A DNA stretch of 20,155 nt from Rhodospirillales bacterium (GCA_028866335.1 JAGWIL010000010.1:1-20155); one strand, 5' to 3'. Numbered from the stretch's first letter, positions 1 through 7,544 are shown. Notes: generated from the sequence alone by a model not told the origin. Made by a program: numbers and translations.

Positions 1-84
1 GAGATCGCCCCTAATGTGACCGTGAGCATTGTCCGCTCCACGATCACCACCGTGCTGAGCACCACCGCCGCTGAAAAAATATAG
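1..84 (+). CDS. 3' end of an unidentified CDS (partial)
   Basis: Frame 1 is open from the window edge to a TAG at 82-84 and encodes 27 residues ending TTAAEKI. The other two + strand frames hit stops within the first 20 bases. Third codon positions are mostly G or C, as in neighbouring genes, which suggests real coding sequence. It would be the C-terminus of a gene convergent with the polyprenyl synthase gene, with only 8 bases between the two stops. The fragment is too short to assign a family. A frame on the opposite strand is also open here, so this call is tentative. Confidence 0.4.
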   Translation, partial: EIAPNVTVSIVRSTITTVLSTTAAEKI

Positions 85-92
85 GCTGTAAC

Positions 93-1115
93 TTAATGTC
101 GCCGGGCAGTGGTGTAACGCGCCACCCCGGCCAGGGCGTTGCGTATCTCGCCCTCAGGAAAGCGCGAGAGTGTATTCACAGCACTATCAATGAACTGGTC
201 CGCTCGGGCGATTGTGCGGGCGGTGGCATCGTGTTTTTTAATCAAGCCCAACGCTGTCATCAGGTCGGCTTGGGTCTGCTCGCTGTTCTCCATGGTGCGT
301 AGCCAGAAGCCGCGTTCCTCGGCATCCGCCTTTTCCACCGCCAGAATCACGGGGTAAGTCAGCTTGCCCTCGCGGAAATCATCCCCCACGGTCTTGCCCA
401 GCTCAGCCTGGTCGGCAGCGTAATCCAGCGCGTCGTCCACTAACTGGAACGCCATGCCAAGATCCATGCCGAAACTGCGCAGGGCCGCGCATTCCTCGGC
501 CCCCGCCCCTGCGATCACCCCGCCCACTTCTGCCGCCGCGGCAAAAAGGGCAGCGGTTTTGCCACGGATCACGTCGAAATATTTCTGCGCGGTGGTAGAA
601 ATATCGTTCTGCGTGGTGAGTTGCAGCACCTCCCCCTCGGCAATGGTGGCTGACGCATTGGAGAGAATCCGCAGCACATCCAGCGAGCCATCCTCCACCA
701 TCAGCTCAAACGCGCGAGAAAACAAGAAATCCCCCACCAGCACGGAAGCCTTGTTGCCAAAAACCGCATTGGCGGAGGCAAACCCCCGGCGCAGCAAAGA
801 TTCGTCCACCACATCGTCATGCAGCAAAGTGGCGGTATGGATGAACTCAACACAGGCGGCGAGCCGCACCTGCCTGTCTCCGCCATAGCCGCAGAGCTTG
901 GCAGCGGCGAGGGTGAGCAAAGGCCGCATACGCTTGCCCCCCGCCGCGACAATATGCGCGGCAAGCTGCGGAATGAGCGCCACCGGACTGTCCATCCTGG
1001 CGATAATCGCCTCGTTCGTGGCCTTCAGCTCCGGTTCCAGCAGCGCCGTGAGGCGGCTGAGAGCATCGGTCGTCAATGGCGTCGCACCGTCCAAATTCAG
1101 CCCTAACCTGTCCAA
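93..1115 (-). CDS. ispB: Polyprenyl (octaprenyl-type) diphosphate synthase
   Basis: Trans-prenyltransferase that adds isopentenyl diphosphate units to an allylic primer, normally giving the long side chain of ubiquinone. Visible signatures are GGKR (59-62), the first aspartate-rich motif DDVVD (100-104) followed by LLRRG (107-111), and the second motif DDALD (227-231), which bind Mg-diphosphate. The length of about 340 aa fits the long-chain family. The start is uncertain. The reading shown begins at a TTG with no clear ribosome-binding site. A second TTG at 1076 (residue 14) has GGACGG about 10 bases upstream and leaves an N-terminus of usual length. The gene is divergent from the methyltransferase gene at 1168. 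Family is clear; product chain length cannot be read from sequence. Confidence 0.9.
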   Translation of the reverse strand: MDRLGLNLDGATPLTTDALSRLTALLEPELKATNEAIIARMDSPVALIPQLAAHIVAAGGKRMRPLLTLAAAKLCGYGGDRQVRLAACVEFIHTATLLHDDVVDESLLRRGFASANAVFGNKASVLVGDFLFSRAFELMVEDGSLDVLRILSNASATIAEGEVLQLTTQNDISTTAQKYFDVIRGKTAALFAAAAEVGGVIAGAGAEECAALRSFGMDLGMAFQLVDDALDYAADQAELGKTVGDDFREGKLTYPVILAVEKADAEERGFWLRTMENSEQTQADLMTALGLIKKHDATARTIARADQFIDSAVNTLSRFPEGEIRNALAGVARYTTARRH

Positions 1116-1167
1116 GCAAATTGCGTTAGCACCATATCGGGCGGGATTTCAGAAGGGTCAAGCGGGG

Positions 1168-1896
1168 ATGGATAACGCGACAAGCATGGGCGGGCTTCTG
1201 GGCGGGCGGTTGAGCTATCGCCAGCTCCGCTCTGGCCACAGAACCGGGTTCGAGCCAGTGCTGATGGCGGCCATGGTGCCCGCCAAAGCTGGGGAGCTTG
1301 TGCTGGAAGCCGGAACCGGCGCCGGGGCGGCTCTGCTTTGCCTGGCGGCACGGGTGCCGGATATGTGCGGTGTGGGCGTTGAACGCGGCAGCACCTTGGC
1401 GGAACTGGCGGTGCAAAACTTCGCGGAGAACCAGTTTTCTGGTCTTTCCGTGGTGAACGGAGACGCGACCGCCCTGCCCTTCGCGGCCCAGACATTCCAG
1501 CATGTAATGGCCAACCCGCCGTGGTTTGGGGCCGAAAACACCCCCTCGCCCGATGCCGCCCGCGCCCTGGCCCACCATGCGCCGCAAGCCACATTGGCAG
1601 CATGGATAAAGGAGATGCTGCGCCTGCTGCGAGATAAAGGGACGATAACCTTAGCTCTGCCCGCCGCCGCCTATGTCGAGGCGGTTTCGCTGCTGCGCCC
1701 CGCCTGCGGAGGCATCACGCTGCTGCCGCTTTGGCCGCGCGCCGGCGTAAGGGCAAAGCTGATTCTGATGCAGGCACAAAAGGCCAGCCGCACGCCGGAT
1801 GCGCTGCTGCCGGGGCTGGTGCTGCACGATGAGAATGGGATTACGAAGGAGGCGGAAGCGGTGTTGCGGGAGGGTGCGGCCCTGGCTGGGGGATAA
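1168..1896 (+). CDS. SAM-dependent methyltransferase, TrmN6/YfiC-like
   Basis: Class I methyltransferase of 242 aa. Motif I is LEAGTGAGA (46-54), which binds SAM, and the catalytic loop is NPPW (116-119), the signature of N6-adenine or amino-group methylation. Together with the N-terminal GGRLSYRQ...GHRTGFEPVLMAA region this resembles TrmN6, which methylates A37 of tRNA1(Val). The frame stays open upstream to 898, but that extension is antisense to ispB and unlike the family. The ATG at 1168 has AAGGG about 10 bases upstream and gives a family-like N-terminus. It is divergent from the polyprenyl synthase gene, a pairing I recall in other alphaproteobacteria. It ends 2 bases before the convergent SDR stop. 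Substrate is inferred, not proven. Confidence 0.8.
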   Translation: MDNATSMGGLLGGRLSYRQLRSGHRTGFEPVLMAAMVPAKAGELVLEAGTGAGAALLCLAARVPDMCGVGVERGSTLAELAVQNFAENQFSGLSVVNGDATALPFAAQTFQHVMANPPWFGAENTPSPDAARALAHHAPQATLAAWIKEMLRLLRDKGTITLALPAAAYVEAVSLLRPACGGITLLPLWPRAGVRAKLILMQAQKASRTPDALLPGLVLHDENGITKEAEAVLREGAALAGG

Positions 1897-1898
1897 AA

Positions 1899-2630
1899 TT
1901 ATACTGCCGAGTTTCCGCCATCGACGGGCAGCATCGCGCCGGTGATGAAATTGGCATCGTCGGAGGCAAGAAAGGCGATCGCCGCTGCAACATCGCGAGG
2001 TTGGCCGAGCCGCCCTAAAGGAATCGCCGCCGCCAGCTCCCGCAACCGCGCCTCGCTATCGGCCTCTCTGTGCAACATTGGGGTATCGGTATCTCCAGGG
2101 CAGACCGCGTTTACGCGAATATTTTGGTGCGCATGGTCGGCGGCCATGCTGCGGGTGAGCTGCACGATGGCCCCCTTGCTGACGCCATAGGCCACGGCAC
2201 CACGCGCGGCGACCAAGCCCCAGTCTGAGGACACATTGATTATGGCGCCCCCGCCCTGCCGCGCCATAACCGGCACTGCGGCGCGGGAGAGCCGGAACAC
2301 GGAGGTGACATTAACCGCCAGAATCTGGTCCCACTGCTCATCCGTGCAGGCTTGCGAATCTCCCTGGAACAGAATGCCAGCATTATTGACGAGTATGTCC
2401 AGCCGGCCAAGCAACTGCTCGGCCCAGAAAATGAGCTTATCCGGTGTGCCGGGATCGGCGATATCCGCTGCCAGGAAATGCGCCCCAAGCTCAGCAGCCA
2501 GCGCCTCACCGATCTCGCCGTTGCGTCCGGTTAGCAGCAGGGTGGCACCGCGCTCAGCGAACAGCTTGGCCGACGCCAGCCCGATTCCTGCCGTCGCACC
2601 CGTGATCAAGGCAGTTTTTCCGGTGAGCAT
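1899..2630 (-). CDS. Short-chain dehydrogenase/reductase (SDR), classical type
   Basis: NAD(P)-dependent oxidoreductase of 243 aa with a Rossmann fold. The cofactor motif TGATAGIG is at 10-17 and NNAG at 82-84/85. The catalytic tetrad is visible as N107, S135, Y148 and K152. The C-terminal PVDGG (near 236-240) is typical of the FabG/glucose-dehydrogenase branch. An arginine after the second strand (TGRN, 34-37) hints at NADP preference. Substrate cannot be told; FabG-like names would be over-reading. It lies 59 bases downstream of the radical SAM gene on the same strand with no obvious terminator between them, so the two may be co-transcribed. It converges on the methyltransferase gene with only 2 bases between stops. 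Confidence 0.85.
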   Translation of the reverse strand: MLTGKTALITGATAGIGLASAKLFAERGATLLLTGRNGEIGEALAAELGAHFLAADIADPGTPDKLIFWAEQLLGRLDILVNNAGILFQGDSQACTDEQWDQILAVNVTSVFRLSRAAVPVMARQGGGAIINVSSDWGLVAARGAVAYGVSKGAIVQLTRSMAADHAHQNIRVNAVCPGDTDTPMLHREADSEARLRELAAAIPLGRLGQPRDVAAAIAFLASDDANFITGAMLPVDGGNSAV

Positions 2631-2689
2631 CGTGTCTGCATTTCCCGTTTTGGCCAGGCCGGCGCTTTTTCAAGAATCTCTGGCTTGTT

Positions 2690-4318
2690 TCACTCCAACG
2701 CCAGAAACGTCGAGAGCGGATCTTCCAGATCATTGATGTTCGTGATCAGATAATTCGCCAGATCCGGTTGCTCCCCAGGGCGCGCCGGCAATTCGGAATA
2801 AATGTTCAGCGTGCCATCCCACCCAATGCGTATGTTGAACGGGCGCGGCGCTGGGCCCTTGGCTTCCACCCAACCCGTACGATCCGGCGGTTGTTCAGAA
2901 ACTTGTAGCATCCGCTTGCCTTCTTCGCGGTCATACCCCTTGCCCTGAGGTGGGGCGATGAGCACGATACGCTCCTGCGGGAAGCGTTTCAGCTCTTGCG
3001 CCAACAATGCCCATTCCGGTGTCGAAAGAAATTCCTCTTCGCGGAATGCATCGGGGATATATGCCATATCCATCGTCGAGCGGATTTCAGCCTGGAAGCC
3101 CAGTTTCTCATTCAGCAAGGTTTCAACCAGCCCCGGCAATTCCCGCAAGTTCGAGCGGTAAGCCATGAGATTGTAGCGGATGCGTGGTGCGTTGGGTTCA
3201 GAGCGGAAAACATCCAGCATCAAATCCCAGTTTTCCAGAAAGATATGATGCCGCGCGCCTTTGCGCATCTTCTCATAAATTTCCTTTTCCATGCTCTCAA
3301 GCGAGATATTCACATGGTCCATGCCAGATTGCGCCAATGCCTCGAAAAACGGGCGCTGCTGGCGTTTGGCAAGATTGGTGGTGAAGAACAGCTTCTTGCG
3401 GTATTCTCTTGGCACACGTTCGATGAATTCGATCAGCCGTGGATGCAAAGTGGCTTCATGTAGGCAGGAGAGCCAGAAATTTCCGTCTGTCACATATGGA
3501 ATAAGGCGCAAGGTGGCGGCAAACGTTTCGTCGCTCATCACATAGGTTTTGTTCGTTTGCCCGTAATCATAAACGCAGAACGGACAGCGTAGATTGCAAT
3601 TGTTCACAATATCCATCGCCACGTGATGGATCGGCTGAAATTCGCGCTTCAAAGCCGGTGCGGCATCCAGCACATGGGCAGAGCCCTGCACGCGTACGAC
3701 AACTGAATCACGCTGCTCCGGGGTCAGTTCTTGCTCGAACAATACGAAGAACGCGCAGGTGCCATCTCCCACGCCAACCTGACGCAGCACATCGCTGAAC
3801 TGGTTGGCCACATGACGCTTCAGAAGCCTTTCACCGTTCGGTTCTGAAAGAAAAATGTCGATCGTCACACGCCGTGCGGCATCAGACAAATCGCGTACCC
3901 AGCCAGAAATATGGCGGATGGAACATTCATCCACAAAGCCCTGGTAGGGTCCCTGCCCCGGAGGGTCGATCCGCAAGGCCGGTGCCAGATCAAGGTGGTG
4001 CCGCGTCCCTTTCGGGCGCACGTACAGCCTGTCCCGTTCGGCGACGGATAGCGGCGTTTCAAAGCGCGCCTCGAAGGCATAACAGCCATCGCCCACGCCA
4101 ATTTGAACCAAAATGTCGCTGAATATGTCCGCCCGCCCTCTGGCCAGCACGCGCTCGCGCCAGCGCCCTGGCAACACTACCTCATATTCCAGCCGTGCGG
4201 CTGCATTGTTTAAATCCCGCAGCCAACCTTTCACATGCGCGTTGCTGCGTTCATCCACATAGCCTTGATAATGAGGGGCAAGCCCGGTCACGCCATCCAT
4301 GGTCAGGAAATAGGCCAT
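2690..4318 (-). CDS. Radical SAM protein with two N-terminal tandem repeats
   Basis: 542 aa from the ATG at 4318, which has AGGGTGGG just upstream; a longer reading from a TTG at 4351 lacks support. Residues about 16-124 and 124-228 are two copies of one module, sharing YQG[YF]VDE, GW[LV]RDL, FSD[IV]L.Q[IV]GVGDG and LD.APAL. I recall similar GW/GDG modules in large glycosyltransferase and surface-polysaccharide proteins of alphaproteobacteria. Residues from about 232 form a radical SAM core with the 4Fe-4S/SAM motif CNLRCPFC (C241, C245, C248). The usual glycine-rich SAM strand appears as LSCLHEATLHP (283-293). The C-terminus has a SPASM-like tail (IGWDGTLNIYSEL, 498-510), but no cysteine lies after C284, so an auxiliary cluster is unlikely. 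GC content is lower than in neighbouring genes. Substrate unknown; a sugar or surface-polymer link is only an inference. Confidence 0.8.
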   Translation of the reverse strand: MAYFLTMDGVTGLAPHYQGYVDERSNAHVKGWLRDLNNAAARLEYEVVLPGRWRERVLARGRADIFSDILVQIGVGDGCYAFEARFETPLSVAERDRLYVRPKGTRHHLDLAPALRIDPPGQGPYQGFVDECSIRHISGWVRDLSDAARRVTIDIFLSEPNGERLLKRHVANQFSDVLRQVGVGDGTCAFFVLFEQELTPEQRDSVVVRVQGSAHVLDAAPALKREFQPIHHVAMDIVNNCNLRCPFCVYDYGQTNKTYVMSDETFAATLRLIPYVTDGNFWLSCLHEATLHPRLIEFIERVPREYRKKLFFTTNLAKRQQRPFFEALAQSGMDHVNISLESMEKEIYEKMRKGARHHIFLENWDLMLDVFRSEPNAPRIRYNLMAYRSNLRELPGLVETLLNEKLGFQAEIRSTMDMAYIPDAFREEEFLSTPEWALLAQELKRFPQERIVLIAPPQGKGYDREEGKRMLQVSEQPPDRTGWVEAKGPAPRPFNIRIGWDGTLNIYSELPARPGEQPDLANYLITNINDLEDPLSTFLALE

Positions 4319-4375
4319 TGCCCACCCTGAGCGCAACCACTCACGCCGCAAGGCGATTCGTATTCAAATTGCTGG

Positions 4376-4404
4376 TTGACGGCCTGGCCGTGAAAGAACA
4401 TAAT
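4376..4404 (+). promoter_or_regulatory. Candidate sigma-70 promoter P1 for nrdA
   Basis: TTGACG (4376-4381), a 17-base spacer and CATAAT (4399-4404) match the -35 and -10 consensus at 5 of 6 positions each. Transcription would start near 4411, giving a leader of about 165 bases before nrdA. The leader contains the 17-bp palindrome at 4470-4486 and the NrdR-like site at 4526-4541. This is a motif match only. Confidence 0.45.
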
Positions 4405-4469
4405 GAGAACATCATACTTCCTCTGATAAGCCGCTGGCGGCCAGACTCGGCGCGAACTCTTTGGCAAGC

Positions 4470-4486
4470 TTTTTCCTGAGGAAAAA
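4470..4486. promoter_or_regulatory. 17-bp perfect palindrome upstream of nrdA
   Basis: TTTTTCCT and AGGAAAAA are exact inverted repeats around a single central G at 4478. The site lies about 90 bases before the nrdA start and downstream of candidate promoter P1. It could be a protein-binding operator or, in RNA, a short hairpin. No matching regulator can be named from the window. Confidence 0.4.
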
Positions 4487-4525
4487 ACTGCACTTAGCAC
4501 AGCTAGTAGTGATTGCACGACGCGC

Positions 4526-4541
4526 TCACTATATGTTGTTA
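4526..4541 (+). promoter_or_regulatory. NrdR-box-like operator overlapping a promoter
   Basis: The core CTATATGTTGT (4529-4539) fits the NrdR box core CwAtATaTwGt except for one G in place of A. NrdR represses ribonucleotide reductase genes when dATP is high. An extended -10 element, TG at 4537-4538 followed by TATGAT at 4540-4545, overlaps its right side, so binding here would block polymerase. NrdR boxes normally come in pairs about three helical turns apart. Around 4497-4512 there is only a weak candidate with matching outer bases (CA at 4500-4501, TAGT at 4507-4510). nrdR itself is not in the window. Confidence 0.5.
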
Positions 4542-4577
4542 TGATGACCGCTAATAAGAACAGGGGTCCGGCAAAAG

Positions 4578-6452
4578 ATGAACATGATGACAAAGCCTGA
4601 GGCTGCATTGCTGGATGATGCGATACAACTGCCCGGCAGGTTTCAGGTAACGGTGGACCGCTCCCGCGATTCACTGCTGACTGATTTCGGCCGCGCGACC
4701 CTGGACGACCGTTATCTCCTGCCCGGCGAAAGCTACCAGGACCTTTTTGCCCGCGTTGCCTCTTATTATGGCGACGACCAGGCCCATGCTCAGCGGCTTT
4801 ACGATTATATCTCAAAGATGTGGTTTATGCCCGCCACCCCGGTGCTCTCCAACGGCGGCACGGATCGCGGGCTGCCGATCTCCTGCTTCCTAAATGAAGC
4901 GACCGACTCGCTGGATGGCATTGTCGGGCTCTGGAACGAGAATGTCTGGCTGGCTTCCAAAGGCGGTGGCATCGGGTCTTATTGGGGCAATCTGCGCTCC
5001 ATTGGCGAAAAAGTCGGCCAGAACGGCAAAACCTCCGGCATCATCCCCTTCATCCGGGTGATGGATTCTCTTACCCTCGCCATTTCCCAAGGCAGCCTGC
5101 GCCGCGGCTCAGCGGCTGTGTATCTGCCGATCTGGCACCCCGAGATTGAGGAATTCATCGACATGCGCCGCCCCACCGGCGGCGACCCGAACCGCAAGGC
5201 GCTGAACCTGCACCATGGCGTGCTGGTCTCAGACGATTTCATGCGCGCTGTGGAAGCCGACGAGCAATGGGGCCTGCGCTCGCCCAAGGATAACAGCGTG
5301 GTGCGTTCCATCTCTGCTCGCGCCTTGTGGATTCGCATCCTCACCACGCGCATCGAGCAAGGCGAGCCGTACATCATCTATTCCGACCATGTGAATAATG
5401 CCCGCCCCGAGCAGCACAAGCTGGCCGGGCTGGAGGTAAAAACCTCCAATCTCTGCGCCGAGATTACGCTGCCCACCGGTGTGGACCAATATGGCAAGCA
5501 ACGCACCGCCGTGTGCTGCCTCTCCTCGCTCAACCTGGAAACCTGGTTCGAGTGGCACAAGGATGAGCGCTTCATCGAGGATGTGATGCGCTTCCTGGAT
5601 AATGTTCTGGAAGATTTCATCCAGAAAGCTCCAGATTCCATGGAGCGCGCCAAATACGCCGCCTACCGGGAGCGTTCCGTCGGGCTGGGGGTTATGGGCT
5701 ATCACTCCTTCCTGCAGGATAATTCCATTCCGTTTGAAAGCGTGATGGCGAAGGTGTGGAACACCCGCATGTTCAAGCATATCCGCGCTGAAGCGGATAA
5801 GGCTTCCAAAACCCTGGCCGCTGAGCGCGGCGCCTGCCCGGATGCGAAGGATTACGGCATTGAGGAGCGTTTCAGCCACAAAATGGCGATCGCCCCCACC
5901 GCCTCCATCTCCATCATCGCGGGCAATGCCTCACCGGGCATTGAGCCGATCAGCGCCAACGTATTCCTGCAGAAAACCCTCTCGGGGAGTTTCTCCGTGC
6001 GCAACCGCGCGTTGAAGAAGGTGCTGGAAGCCTATGGGCAGGATAACGAGGACATCTGGTCCTCCATCACCCTCAGCAAGGGCTCGGTGCAGCATCTGAA
6101 CTTCCTGACCCAGCATGAAAAGGATGTGTTTAAAACCGCCTTCGAGCTGGACCAGCGCTGGGTGGTGGAACATGCGGCAGACCGCGCGGGCTTTATCTGC
6201 CAGAGCCAGTCCATCAACATCTTCCTACCAGCGAACGTGCATAAGCGGGATTTGCACCAGATCCATTACCAGGCATGGAAGCGCGGCGTGAAATCGCTCT
6301 ATTACTGCCGGTCGCTCTCCATTCAGCGCGCCGATACTGTCTCTGAGAAAAAGGCAACCGCCATAATGGAAAACCACCCGGCGAACGATGCCGGTGAAAC
6401 GTTGCCGTTGGCGGCCAGCAGCAATTATGAGGAATGCCTCGCCTGCCAGTAG
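4578..6452 (+). CDS. nrdA: Class I ribonucleotide reductase, alpha (catalytic) subunit
   Basis: Reduces ribonucleoside diphosphates to deoxyribonucleotides with NrdB. The 624-aa protein carries the core cysteines: C103 in ISCFLN, the thiyl-radical C293 in NLCAEI, and C313/C314 in AVCCLSSLNL, which includes the second active-site cysteine. The radical-transfer tyrosine pair is in KSLYYCRS, and the C-terminal CLAC swivelling cysteines accept electrons from thioredoxin or glutaredoxin. There is no N-terminal ATP-cone, so it is shorter than the E. coli type, and the dATP activity switch on that domain is absent. ATG at 4578 follows AGGGG by 11 bases; in-frame ATGs at 4584 and 4587 are alternatives. 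nrdB follows after 33 bases, with a terminator-like hairpin between. A NrdR-like box lies upstream. Confidence 0.95.
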   Translation: MNMMTKPEAALLDDAIQLPGRFQVTVDRSRDSLLTDFGRATLDDRYLLPGESYQDLFARVASYYGDDQAHAQRLYDYISKMWFMPATPVLSNGGTDRGLPISCFLNEATDSLDGIVGLWNENVWLASKGGGIGSYWGNLRSIGEKVGQNGKTSGIIPFIRVMDSLTLAISQGSLRRGSAAVYLPIWHPEIEEFIDMRRPTGGDPNRKALNLHHGVLVSDDFMRAVEADEQWGLRSPKDNSVVRSISARALWIRILTTRIEQGEPYIIYSDHVNNARPEQHKLAGLEVKTSNLCAEITLPTGVDQYGKQRTAVCCLSSLNLETWFEWHKDERFIEDVMRFLDNVLEDFIQKAPDSMERAKYAAYRERSVGLGVMGYHSFLQDNSIPFESVMAKVWNTRMFKHIRAEADKASKTLAAERGACPDAKDYGIEERFSHKMAIAPTASISIIAGNASPGIEPISANVFLQKTLSGSFSVRNRALKKVLEAYGQDNEDIWSSITLSKGSVQHLNFLTQHEKDVFKTAFELDQRWVVEHAADRAGFICQSQSINIFLPANVHKRDLHQIHYQAWKRGVKSLYYCRSLSIQRADTVSEKKATAIMENHPANDAGETLPLAASSNYEECLACQ

Positions 6453-6471
6453 GGCGGCGAGGCTCTTTTTT
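6436..6471 (+). terminator. Intrinsic terminator-like hairpin between nrdA and nrdB
   Basis: GCCTCGCC (6436-6443) pairs with GGCGAGGC (6456-6463). After a one-base bulge (T6444), GCC (6445-6447) pairs with GGC (6453-6455), leaving a 5-base loop. The stem is thus 11 bp with one bulge. It is followed by TC and six T residues (6466-6471). The left arm lies in the last nrdA codons and the nrdA TAG is in the loop. The nrdB ribosome-binding site AAAGGA begins directly after the T-run. It could be a partial terminator or attenuator that sets the NrdA:NrdB ratio, or a 3'-end stabiliser. Confidence 0.65.
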
Positions 6472-6485
6472 AAAGGATCGGGGCC

Positions 6486-7544
6486 ATGGCCCAGTCTCTG
6501 AAGGCGTTTATAATGAGTGGACAAATTATTTCCGCCCCTGAAGCGGACAAGAAATTGGATTTGCTGACCGAGAACCCGGTCTATAAGCCTTTCCGTTACC
6601 CTTGGGCCTACGAAGCCTGGCTGATCCAGCAGCGCGTTCATTGGCTGCCGGAAGAAGTACCGATGGCTGAGGATGTGCGCGACTGGCACAAGAAGCTTAC
6701 AGAAGGCGAACGCAATCTGCTCACCCAGATTTTCCGCTTTTTCACCCAAGCTGATGTCGAGGTGAATAATTGCTACATGAAGCAGTATTCCCAGGTTTTT
6801 AAACCCACCGAAGTGCTGATGATGCTTTCGGCCTTCTCGAACATCGAAACCGTGCATATCGCCGCCTATTCCCACCTGCTGGATACGGTGGGCATGCCGG
6901 AGGTGGAATATCAGGCATTCCTTAAATATAAGGAAATGAAGGATAAATACGAATACATGCACAGCTTCTCCATGGAGAACAAGCATGAGATCGCCAAAAC
7001 CCTCGCCGCTTTCGGCGCCTTTACCGAGGGGCTACAGCTTTTCGCCACCTTCGCCATTCTGTTGAACTTTCCGCGCTTTAACAAGATGAAGGGGATGGGG
7101 CAGATCATCACCTGGTCTGTCCGCGATGAATCCCTGCATTGCGAGAGCATCACCAAACTGTTCCTCACCTTTATCTCTGAAAACCCGGAAATCTGGACCG
7201 AGGAGCTTCGCCGGGAACTCTACCTTACTTGCGCTACCATCGTGGACCATGAAGATTCCTTCATCGATCTCGCCTTCGAGTTTGGTGCGGTGGAGGGGCT
7301 AACCGCTGCCGAGGTGAAGCGTTACATCCGCTATATCGCGGACCGCCGCTTGGCTGGGCTTGGCCTAAGCCCGCTGTTCCATGTGGAAAAGAACCCGCTG
7401 CCCTGGCTAGATGAAATGCTGAACGCCGTGGAGCACGCTAATTTCTTTGAAAACCGCTCCACCGAGTATAGCAAGGCCGCCACATCCGGTTCCTGGGAGG
7501 ATGCCTTTAACACTTTCGATAAACCGGCGGCTGACCAAGTTTAA
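6486..7544 (+). CDS. nrdB: Class I ribonucleotide reductase, beta (radical) subunit
   Basis: Ferritin-like protein of 352 aa that houses the metal-radical cofactor for NrdA. By alignment with the E. coli spacing, the metal ligands are D90, E121, H124, E181, E215 and H218. The radical tyrosine is kept at Y128 (ETVHIAAY), so the sequence fits the tyrosyl-radical classes rather than the radical-lacking Ic type. It has no ATP-cone at its N-terminus. AAGGA lies about 9 bases before ATG 6486; ATG 6513 is a less likely start. The C-terminal tail, expected to dock into NrdA, ends FDKPAADQV. It is the second gene of the nrdAB pair but is separated from nrdA by a hairpin with a T-run. A weak AT-rich inverted repeat (7543-7564) overlaps its stop. 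Confidence 0.95.
   Translation: MAQSLKAFIMSGQIISAPEADKKLDLLTENPVYKPFRYPWAYEAWLIQQRVHWLPEEVPMAEDVRDWHKKLTEGERNLLTQIFRFFTQADVEVNNCYMKQYSQVFKPTEVLMMLSAFSNIETVHIAAYSHLLDTVGMPEVEYQAFLKYKEMKDKYEYMHSFSMENKHEIAKTLAAFGAFTEGLQLFATFAILLNFPRFNKMKGMGQIITWSVRDESLHCESITKLFLTFISENPEIWTEELRRELYLTCATIVDHEDSFIDLAFEFGAVEGLTAAEVKRYIRYIADRRLAGLGLSPLFHVEKNPLPWLDEMLNAVEHANFFENRSTEYSKAATSGSWEDAFNTFDKPAADQV

Noticed and set aside
454..888. 144-aa + strand frame inside ispB
   Set aside because: Low-complexity Ser/Ala/Arg protein, a typical shadow of a GC-rich gene on the other strand.
898..1167. 90-codon N-terminal extension of the methyltransferase frame
   Set aside because: It lies antisense to the well-supported ispB gene, is not methyltransferase-like, and ATG 1168 has a suitable ribosome-binding site.
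2644..2676. GGCC-rich inverted repeat followed by TTTTT on the + strand between SDR and radical SAM genes
   Set aside because: Both genes run on the minus strand, where no T-run follows, so it does not act as a terminator for either.
4303..4815. 170-aa minus-strand frame covering the nrdA promoter and 5' end
   Set aside because: Composition is arginine/glycine/proline-rich without domain pattern, and it overlaps nrdA and the start of the radical SAM gene.
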